From SZUA-36 sp041570235 (GTDB lineage: Bacteria; Pseudomonadota; Gammaproteobacteria; Xanthomonadales; SZUA-36): a stretch of DNA of 12,085 nt. The notes below the pieces were generated by a model. That model saw nothing but the letters and a program-made list of their open reading frames with translations. It did not search any database and had not been told where the DNA came from. A program made the translations under genes and the position numbers. The first letter of the stretch is position 1, and every line of letters begins with the position of its first letter. Positions 7,311 through 12,085 of this stretch are shown in pieces. The DNA is taken from positions 1 to 12,085 of the forward strand of contig JBFFWN010000094.1 of NCBI GenBank assembly GCA_041570235.1, given 5' to 3'.

Positions 7311-7925
7311 TTATGCCTCTTGCCATGGCGGGTATTTTGTCATCACGTTTAAAAACAGTACAGAACTCAGAAACGATTCAAGCCAGGTTTGCAGCCTGGG
7401 GTAGGGCGCCTGGTCAAACCAGGGTTTATCCACCATGGCAAACTGCCTGATAAACGGGAAGATGGCAACATCGGGGTAGCTTATGCGGTCATGTAACAGG
7501 TGTCCTGCGTTTTCCAACCGCTGTTCCAGTTCTGCCAAAAAGCATTCTGCCTGTTGTCGATAGAAACTCCCGGGGTGCTCTGGATAACGGTCTGCATACT
7601 TATAACGGTCAAGCCAGGGCTTGAATTCAAAATCACAGCGTTTAACCAGTTCCACGGCCTGTTCCCCGTCTTCATTGCTCCACCAATGATCAGGGTCGTT
7701 CAGATCCAGCGCCCAGCGCATCACATCGACGCTCTCATCGATGACCCTGCCGTCCGGCAGTACGAGCACGGGCACAGTACCCTTCGGTGATGCGTGTAAC
7801 ATGGCGGGCGGCTTGTCCCGCAGCAGGATCTCGCGCAGCTCAACCTCAATGCCGGCATATGCCAGTGTGATTCTGGCCCTTATGGCAAACGGACAACGAC
7901 GGAATGAATAAAGTATGGGCAGCAT
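7311..7925 (-). CDS. Glutathione S-transferase family protein
   Basis: This 204-residue cytosolic GST-like protein has an N-terminal thioredoxin-fold domain: LYSFRRCPFAIRARITLAYA (5-24, with C11-P-F-A where thioredoxins have CxxC), KGTVPVL (48-54, bearing the cis-proline) and VIDESVDVMRWAL (61-73, glutathione-binding E64-S65). An all-helical C-terminal domain follows, with YPDVAIFPFIRQFA around 150-163. The CPFA start and RCPFA-x-RAR context recall YibF/stringent-starvation/GrxB-like GSTs in which cysteine is the reactive residue, rather than the Tyr/Ser GSTs. It is upstream of the crotonase by four bases and probably co-transcribed with it. The reaction and substrate cannot be told from sequence. 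The start has only a weak Shine-Dalgarno, but the protein begins directly with the first beta strand, as usual for GSTs. Confidence 0.9.
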   Translation of the reverse strand: MLPILYSFRRCPFAIRARITLAYAGIEVELREILLRDKPPAMLHASPKGTVPVLVLPDGRVIDESVDVMRWALDLNDPDHWWSNEDGEQAVELVKRCDFEFKPWLDRYKYADRYPEHPGSFYRQQAECFLAELEQRLENAGHLLHDRISYPDVAIFPFIRQFAMVDKPWFDQAPYPRLQTWLESFLSSVLFLNVMTKYPPWQEA

Positions 7926-7942
7926 CAGGTATCGGTTCCCAG

Positions 7943-7975
7943 GGTTTTTGGATTCTTAAAACAGCTTAAAAAACC
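7943..7975. repeat. AT-rich imperfect hairpin between membrane protein gene and GST
   Basis: GGTTTTT at 7943-7949 is complementary to AAAAACC at 7969-7975, with a partly pairing interior. It lies in the 70-base gap between the stop of the 129-residue membrane protein and the GST start. It could weakly terminate or attenuate minus-strand transcription, or be chance in AT-rich sequence. Confidence 0.25.
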
Positions 7976-7995
7976 AATAATATCAGATAAATACA

Positions 7996-8385
7996 TTAAC
8001 CTTTTGAATCATTGGTTGATGATATGACTTTTCCATGATACACGGAGTAATACCTGAGATTCCCGGGTGCATGAGAGATCGCGGCAGAGATAATAATGAT
8101 GATAAACAATAACTGATGGTCCATGGGGGGATAAAGGCCCATCAATATCAGCAGGAAAAATTTCAAATACATCACCAGGCCCCTGACCTGGACCATCCAT
8201 ACCGGGTTTGCAAAGATGTCGATCAACATCATCAATAAACCACTGACCAGCGCCAGCCACCAGTAGCCCAGCCATGCGGATCGATCAATTTCGAACAGTA
8301 TGCCGCCGCCCACTCCGGTCACGGACAACAGGTGAAAAGTGCGCAGGCCAATCTTGACCCAGCGTTTAACCATATTCCGGTCCAT
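7996..8385 (-). CDS. Four-helix integral membrane protein of unknown function
   Basis: This is a 129-residue hydrophobic protein. I do not recognise its family by name. Four likely membrane helices are seen at about residues 12-31, 39-59, 68-86 and 89-104. The short basic N terminus (MDRNMVKRW) is probably cytoplasmic. The last helix is followed by SHAPGNLRYYSVYHGKVI (104-121), which has the look of a conserved motif, then a polar tail. ANPVWMVQVRGL (59-70) sits between helices 2 and 3. The ATG at 8385 overlaps the stop of a possible 34-codon upstream ORF (TGATG); a second ATG at 8373 (MVKRW) is an alternative start. It is 70 bases upstream of the GST gene in the same direction, so co-transcription is possible but not shown. 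The coding call is good; the role is unknown. Confidence 0.75.
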   Translation of the reverse strand: MDRNMVKRWVKIGLRTFHLLSVTGVGGGILFEIDRSAWLGYWWLALVSGLLMMLIDIFANPVWMVQVRGLVMYLKFFLLILMGLYPPMDHQLLFIIIIISAAISHAPGNLRYYSVYHGKVISSTNDSKG

Positions 8386-8489
8386 CAGGGTGTCTTACCA
8401 GTCGTTTTGCTCCGCCAGCCCGGACTCACTGATCCCTGCCATCTGGATTCAGTTTTTTGCAGGGTAAATGCTTTGTGTTGGCCGCTCAT
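8385..8489 (-). CDS. Possible 34-residue small protein upstream of membrane protein
   Basis: The ATG at 8489 has AGGA eight bases upstream (minus strand) and opens a 34-codon frame beginning MSGQHKAFTLQKTESRWQGS and ending SKTTGKTP. Its TGA overlaps the ATG of the 129-residue membrane protein by one base. The peptide is basic and has no membrane helix. The good ribosome site and coupled stop/start favour a translated leader or small protein. Short length and lack of a recognised family mean it could be chance. The longer in-frame start at 8603 has no clear ribosome site. Confidence 0.3.
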   Translation of the reverse strand: MSGQHKAFTLQKTESRWQGSVSPGWRSKTTGKTP

Positions 8490-8693
8490 ATCGATATTCC
8501 TGTCTCTGCGTAATTGTAACGCTCCCAGGTGTGTAGCATACAGGGGGAGTGCCGTGTTTGTTGATTCCCAGCCTGGCGCACTCAGCCAAAATTTTGACCA
8601 CATGTTGCCTAGGCGCGTACAGGGAAGGGCCGGTCGGCTGAAAAGCGGTTAAAATGGGGTTTTGCCCTGAGACCACAAGCGAGACCATAAACC
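8490..8693. promoter_or_regulatory. Divergent intergenic region upstream of moxR-like gene
   Basis: About 200 to 300 bases lie between the minus-strand membrane-protein unit and the plus-strand moxR-like gene. No convincing gene, RNA or terminator was seen. A short near-palindrome with GCGT/ACGC ends (GCGTAATTGTAACGC, 8508-8522) sits 20 to 30 bases upstream of the small ORF and could be an operator, though 4-bp arms are weak. The moxR-side end is TTAAAATGGGG near 8649-8659, with no clear -35. Promoters for both directions are expected here from geometry only. Confidence 0.3.
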
Positions 8694-9548
8694 ATGGCTG
8701 ATTCCCGTTTTTCCGGCACTGACCGGTATGTTGCAACCGAAGACCTGACCACTGCCGTTAACGCTGCTGTCACCCTTGGAAGGCCGATCCTGATCAAGGG
8801 TGAACCGGGAACCGGCAAGACGCAGTTGGCAGAGGAGATTGCCCGTGGTCTCGATTTGCCCCTATTGCAATGGCATGTAAAGTCGACCACGAGGGCGCAA
8901 CAGGGATTATATGAATACGATGCCGTGGCCAGGCTGCGTGATTCCCAGCTGGGTGATGAGCGCGTCCACGATATCGCCAATTATATTGTTAAGGGCCCGA
9001 TGTGGGAGGCCTTTGAGCAGGACATGCAACCGGTGCTGTTGATCGATGAAATTGACAAGGCCGATATTGAATTTCCGAATGATCTGTTACGTGAACTGGA
9101 TCGCATGGAGTTTTATGTTTATGAAACCCACCAGACCGTCGTGGCAAAGCACCGGCCGATTATCGTCATCACGAGCAACAATGAAAAGGAACTGCCGGAT
9201 GCTTTTCTGCGTCGTTGCTTCTTTCACTACATCCGTTTTCCCGACAAGGACACCATGGCCGATATCGTTGAGGTGCATTACCCGGGTCTGAAAAAAGAGC
9301 TGTTGAGTGAAGCGCTGAACGCCTTTTACGAGTTGCGTGATGTACCGGGCCTGAAGAAAAAGCCTTCGACATCCGAACTGCTGGACTGGCTGAAGCTGTT
9401 ATTGGCCGAAGATGTGCCGCCGGAGGCCCTGTCCAGCGATGACCGTCGTAAGTCCTTACCCCCATTGCATGGCGCACTGTTAAAAAACGAACAGGATGTC
9501 CACCTGTTTGAACGCCTGATATTTCTTCACCAACGCGAGAGCCGCTGA
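8694..9548 (+). CDS. MoxR-type AAA+ ATPase
   Basis: This 284-residue protein is a MoxR-family AAA+ ATPase, a group of ATP-driven chaperones that usually work with a VWA-domain protein to mature or load metal cofactors into a target. Seen: Walker A GEPGTGKT (36-43), Walker B LLIDEIDK (115-122), a sensor-1 region IVITSNNEKELPDAFLRRC (157-175) with candidate arginine finger R173/R174, and a C-terminal helical lid (KKPSTSELLDWLKLLL). The ATG at 8694 follows a weak purine-rich site (GCGAGA). Five bases after its stop the VWA/CoxE-like gene begins, the classic MoxR-VWA gene pair, so they almost certainly work together. The target cannot be told: no oxidase, dehydrogenase or hydrogenase is adjacent. 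The family call is secure. Confidence 0.93.
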   Translation: MADSRFSGTDRYVATEDLTTAVNAAVTLGRPILIKGEPGTGKTQLAEEIARGLDLPLLQWHVKSTTRAQQGLYEYDAVARLRDSQLGDERVHDIANYIVKGPMWEAFEQDMQPVLLIDEIDKADIEFPNDLLRELDRMEFYVYETHQTVVAKHRPIIVITSNNEKELPDAFLRRCFFHYIRFPDKDTMADIVEVHYPGLKKELLSEALNAFYELRDVPGLKKKPSTSELLDWLKLLLAEDVPPEALSSDDRRKSLPPLHGALLKNEQDVHLFERLIFLHQRESR

Positions 9549-9553
9549 GCCTT

Positions 9554-10729
9554 ATGTTGATCGGTTTTTTCTTTGAACTGCGGCAGGGGGGACTGAAGGT
9601 TTCACTGGGTGAGTTCCTGAGCCTTCTGGAGCTACTGAAAAAGCGGGTCATCCGTTTTGATGTGGAGCAGTTTTATTATCTCTCGCGCGCCTGCCTGGTC
9701 AAGGACGAGGCCTTGTACGATCGATTTGACCGGGTCTTTTCAGCGCATTTCAAAGGTATCGAGGCCTTGTTCGGACCGGACGACACCGACATACCCGAGG
9801 AATGGTTACGCAAGCAGATGGAATTGAACCTGACGGAAGAGGAAAAAGCCCGGATTGAGGCCATCGGCGGCTGGGAAAAATTGATGGAGACGCTTAAAAA
9901 ACGGCTCGAGGAACAGCAGGAACGTCATGAGGGCGGCAATAAGTGGATCGGTACCGGCGGCAGATCGCCATTTGGCGCACATGGTTACAACCCCGAGGGC
10001 ATCAGGATAGGGCAGCAGGGCTCGCGGCACCGTCGTGCTGTCAAGGTATGGGACAAACGGGAATTTCGAAACCTCGATGACACGCTGGAATTGGGTACGA
10101 GAAACCTGAAGGTGGCGCTGCGGCGGTTGCGAAAGTTTGCCCGTACCGGCGCAGCCGAAGAACTGGATCTGCCCGACACAATAGAAAGCACCGCCAAAAA
10201 TGCCGGTTTGCTGGATATTAAAATGGTGCCAGAGCGGCACAATGCCACCAGGGTGCTGCTATTTCTGGATATCGGCGGTTCGATGGACGATCACGTTCGC
10301 GTGTGTGAAGAACTGTTTTCAGCGGCAAGAAGTGAATTCAAACACCTTGAATATTTTTATTTTCACAACTGCATTTACGAGGGATTGTGGAAGGACAACA
10401 AGCGACGCCACAACCAACGCATTGCCACCATGGACGTGTTGCATAAATACAGCGCCGATTACAAACTGATACTGGTGGGTGATGCAACGATGAGCCCTTA
10501 TGAGATCCATCACCCCGGGGGTAGCGTTGAACACTGGAACGAAGAGGCCGGCGCCACCTGGATGAAACGATTGCTGGACACCTATCCAAAAGCCATCTGG
10601 CTAAACCCCGAGCCGGTTCAGCGGTGGCAGTACACGCCGTCTATCCGGATGCTTTCACAGATGATGGAAGAGCGCATGTTTCCTCTGACGGTGGCAGGTC
10701 TTGAACAGGGAATGAGAACACTATCCTGA
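9554..10729 (+). CDS. VWA domain-containing CoxE-like protein
   Basis: This 391-residue cytosolic protein resembles the VWA-containing CoxE-like family, the usual partner of MoxR ATPases in assembling metalloenzymes or other complexes. The N-terminal part (1-60, GLKVSLGEFLSLLELL) is the family's typical opening. A charged helical stretch (90-125) is probably coiled. The middle holds IRIGQQGSRHRRAVKVWDKR (150-169) and DTLELGTRNLKVALRRLRKF. The VWA domain starts near 230: VLLFLDIGGSMDDH (234-247) gives a MIDAS of DxGxS rather than the textbook DxSxS, and LILVGDATMSPYE (305-317) supplies the later MIDAS acidic residue D310. A conserved-looking WLNPEPVQRWQYTPSI follows near 349-364. The start ATG is five bases after the moxR-like stop, so they are in one operon. 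Confidence in the family is high; the client is unknown. Confidence 0.9.
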   Translation: MLIGFFFELRQGGLKVSLGEFLSLLELLKKRVIRFDVEQFYYLSRACLVKDEALYDRFDRVFSAHFKGIEALFGPDDTDIPEEWLRKQMELNLTEEEKARIEAIGGWEKLMETLKKRLEEQQERHEGGNKWIGTGGRSPFGAHGYNPEGIRIGQQGSRHRRAVKVWDKREFRNLDDTLELGTRNLKVALRRLRKFARTGAAEELDLPDTIESTAKNAGLLDIKMVPERHNATRVLLFLDIGGSMDDHVRVCEELFSAARSEFKHLEYFYFHNCIYEGLWKDNKRRHNQRIATMDVLHKYSADYKLILVGDATMSPYEIHHPGGSVEHWNEEAGATWMKRLLDTYPKAIWLNPEPVQRWQYTPSIRMLSQMMEERMFPLTVAGLEQGMRTLS

Positions 10730-10759
10730 CAGGATTCCAGTAAACAGCGATCCCTGTTT
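10723..10759 (+). terminator. Weak hairpins at the end of the moxR-coxE unit
   Basis: ATCCT/AGGAT (10723-10727 and 10731-10735) form a small palindrome that includes the coxE-like stop codon. AAACAG/CTGTTT (10742-10747 and 10754-10759, 6-base loop) form a second stem ending in TTTT. The stems are short and AU-rich, so this is at best a weak factor-independent terminator. Confidence 0.3.
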
Positions 10760-10922
10760 TCCATGGACAAGAACCCCCCGGTCAAATGTCCTACACGTTT
10801 GCCGTAAAGCGCCTACCAGCTTCGACATGATTATACCGTCGTTACACTTTCCCTGGCCCCGTAGGCTTGTATATAAATCATAATTACATGATTTCATTAC
10901 AATACTACTGGAGGTTATCGTT
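10760..10922 (+). promoter_or_regulatory. AT-rich leader and likely promoter of the cysteine-rich protein gene
   Basis: This gap leads into the secreted cysteine-rich protein gene. The last 55 bases become very AT-rich. TATATAAAT (10870-10878) is a plausible -10 region, with TTACACTTTCCC (10841-10852) upstream as a loose -35. A 20-base palindrome lies just beyond it. The ribosome site is strong: GGAGG eight bases before ATG 10923. No gene is visible here beyond a 14-codon chance frame at 10763. Confidence 0.4.
10875..10894. promoter_or_regulatory. 20-bp palindrome, candidate operator
   Basis: AAATCAT (10875-10881) and ATGATTT (10888-10894) are perfect 7-base inverted arms around AATTAC. The site is about 30 bases upstream of ATG 10923 and overlaps or follows the candidate -10 element. 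Spacing and symmetry fit a dimeric repressor or regulator site; a short mRNA hairpin is the alternative. The cognate protein is not in the window. Confidence 0.4.
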
Positions 10923-11597
10923 ATGAATATTGCAAAAGCAAAAGCGTTTGGCTTGTCCTGCGCCTATTTTTTGTTCGTTGTTTTTTCGATCTCGGCAAAT
11001 GCATCTGACCCGGCTTATGCAGAGCCCGGCCCGTTGATCGAGGGCTGGTCGTCTGCAGGCGGGCAGATTTTGCCAATACTGGATTTTGAGGGGGCTCAAT
11101 TGCCGGAAGACATTCTCAGCGACATCCAGGTTGAGAACGTTACCGTGGACGAAGATGGCTCGACCCGTTTTCAACTCACACACAGCGGACCGATGAGTCG
11201 CCAGGTGTTTGCCCATGTGCGCAGGGTTGAGCAGGACGACGGGTTTACACGAAGCATCATTACCAACGTTGCAGATGGCCAGCAGATGGAGTACCTGACC
11301 GAATCATCCCGTGATCCGTTGCGGGGGAATTTCAGTAAGGAAAAAGCCAACGAGATGTTGGCGCAGGCGGCCTTGGGGGGTGATCAGAAGGTTGAATGTC
11401 CCTGGTGCTATTTTTTGACGATTATTATCACTGAAGCTGCATGTATTGCGAAAACCATGATTTCACAGCGTGATTGCCGAATAACCTGTGCGGCGTGGGG
11501 CGGTGTTAAGTACTACAAATCAGGAATATGCGGAACTATCAATGCAGAATGTTTGTGTTGGGTGCCGAGGAGAATCGCTGACGAATTTGGGGGTTAG
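10923..11597 (+). CDS. Secreted cysteine-rich precursor with CS-alpha-beta/defensin-like C-terminal pattern
   Basis: I do not recognise this 224-residue protein as a named family. It opens with a clear Sec signal peptide (basic start, hydrophobic 8-24, likely cut after ANA27). Residues 28-158 form an acidic region (about 23 Asp/Glu against 10 Lys/Arg) without cysteines. The last 66 residues are mildly basic and hold eight cysteines: C159, C162, C174, C185, C189, C203, C210 and C212. The last six read C-x10-C-x3-C-x13-C-x6-C-x1-C, with G201-I-C203 before the fourth, matching the general CS-alpha-beta defensin pattern and its gamma-core (GxC...C). CPWC and a hydrophobic YFLTIII stretch come before. 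The layout of signal, acidic pro-region and disulfide-rich C domain suggests a peptide precursor. A halocin C8-like bacteriocin or an unrelated disulfide-rich periplasmic protein are alternatives. GGAGG eight bases upstream supports ATG 10923. A membrane protein gene follows 51 bases later. Confidence 0.8.
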   Translation: MNIAKAKAFGLSCAYFLFVVFSISANASDPAYAEPGPLIEGWSSAGGQILPILDFEGAQLPEDILSDIQVENVTVDEDGSTRFQLTHSGPMSRQVFAHVRRVEQDDGFTRSIITNVADGQQMEYLTESSRDPLRGNFSKEKANEMLAQAALGGDQKVECPWCYFLTIIITEAACIAKTMISQRDCRITCAAWGGVKYYKSGICGTINAECLCWVPRRIADEFGG

Positions 11598-11638
11598 ATT
11601 TCCTACATGGGCCAGGGTGCAGGTTCATTTCTATAAGG

Positions 11639-11651
11639 AGGGGGGGGTGTG
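11639..11651 (+). promoter_or_regulatory. Ribosome binding site with G8 tract before GTG start
   Basis: The sequence AAGGA (11635-11639) runs directly into eight Gs (11640-11647), then T and the GTG start at 11649. The Shine-Dalgarno is strong and decides the GTG start. Gain or loss of a G would change its spacing to the start codon without altering the reading frame, so it could tune translation. Confidence 0.5.
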
Positions 11652-12085
11652 AGTTCATTGCGAGTCACAAAGTTTTTATTGGATTACCTGGTCGGTTCTG
11701 GACTCACATTTCTGTTGCTTTTTTTACTGGTTGGCAATGTCACCGTTCTGGATACCAGTACCGAGCTCGGAATCGCATACAGGTGTTCCGATGCTTTTCC
11801 CCGGCAAGAAGTTTTCAAGCAACTTGAACCGTCGCTTAATAGCACAGAAGCTTGTGAAGTAGTTTCACCTTGCGAGGAAGCGCAAAAGATTCAATGTTCG
11901 GGGACACTGAAATTGTATCAATTACCCCAGACATTCTTGTTGCCTGACCGTCTGGATATCAGGGTAAAAAATGCCTTGGCCGAACCTTATGGTGTGTACA
12001 GCTACACGTTCGGCGCCACCAGACGATTCTCGCTAAATACACTGTTTGCACTGATCATCTTCAGCGTATTCATTACCGAGGCCGG
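11649..12085 (+). CDS. Membrane protein with four-cysteine extracytoplasmic region (3' end beyond window)
   Basis: A GTG start behind a strong Shine-Dalgarno opens a frame that stays open to the window edge (145 codons plus two bases). I do not recognise the family. A short basic N terminus (SSLRVTKF) leads into a transmembrane helix at about 14-34 (LVGSGLTFLLLFLLVGNVTVL). Residues 35-127 form a polar loop, probably periplasmic, with four cysteines (C46, C69, C75, C83) that could make two disulfides. A second hydrophobic segment begins at 128 (SLNTLFALIIFSVFI) and runs off the edge. It lies 51 bases downstream of the secreted cysteine-rich protein gene in the same direction, so the two are probably one operon. 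A role in immunity, processing or export of that peptide is inference from position only. Confidence 0.7.
   Translation, partial: MSSLRVTKFLLDYLVGSGLTFLLLFLLVGNVTVLDTSTELGIAYRCSDAFPRQEVFKQLEPSLNSTEACEVVSPCEEAQKIQCSGTLKLYQLPQTFLLPDRLDIRVKNALAEPYGVYSYTFGATRRFSLNTLFALIIFSVFITEA

Noticed and set aside
9169..9651. A 160-codon minus-strand frame across the moxR-coxE junction.
   Set aside because: Both plus-strand genes there have clear Walker and family motifs; the antisense frame is low-complexity in places and unsupported.
10763..10807. A 14-codon frame (MDKNPPVKCPTRLP) with a start resembling YacG-type zinc-ribbon proteins (VKCPT).
   Set aside because: It stops after 14 codons, the second cysteine of the CxxC is absent, and the following sequence in any frame does not continue YacG. 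Chance is the simplest explanation.
10932..10964. Possible lipoprotein signal in the cysteine-rich protein (GLSC at residues 10-13).
   Set aside because: The -3 position is Gly rather than Leu/Val/Ile, and the main hydrophobic core lies after this cysteine, so a Sec signal peptide cut after ANA27 fits better.

Overview
The window reads as chromosomal DNA of a gammaproteobacterium. The GlcD, GlcE and GlcF products resemble the E. coli proteins along their whole visible length, and the rest (a WaaF-like family 9 glycosyltransferase, a class I-like PPK2, crotonase, GST, a MoxR/CoxE-type pair) is ordinary Gram-negative content of moderate GC. I cannot name a genus. Glycolate oxidation would suit an aquatic heterotroph, but that is inference.

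Layout. Positions 1-3305 (minus strand) hold a tightly packed glycolate oxidase operon, glcD-glcE-glcF, with glcF cut by the left edge. Divergently, 3414-6489 (plus) holds an envelope-polymer block: a CDP-glycerol glycerophosphotransferase-like protein, a PPK2 polyphosphate kinase, and a heptosyltransferase-like GT9 that starts one base after the ppk2 stop. Convergent to it, 6500-8489 (minus) encodes a crotonase, a glutathione S-transferase, a four-helix membrane protein of unknown function and possibly a 34-residue peptide. Then 8694-10729 (plus) holds a MoxR-type AAA+ ATPase followed by its usual VWA/CoxE-like partner.

The most unusual part is the right end, 10860-12085. An AT-rich leader with a 20-bp palindrome precedes a secreted 224-residue protein. 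It has a signal peptide, an acidic middle region (about -13 net charge) and a C-terminal eight-cysteine domain. Six of these cysteines are spaced C-x10-C-x3-C-x13-C-x6-C-x1-C with a G-x-C, which fits the general cysteine pattern of CS-alpha-beta defensins. Just downstream, behind a Shine-Dalgarno sequence running into eight Gs, begins a membrane protein with a four-cysteine extracytoplasmic region, cut by the right edge. Together they look like a secreted cysteine-rich peptide precursor and a membrane partner (immunity, processing or transport). This is a hypothesis drawn from the sequence alone.

No tRNA, rRNA, CRISPR array, insertion sequence or integrase was seen.
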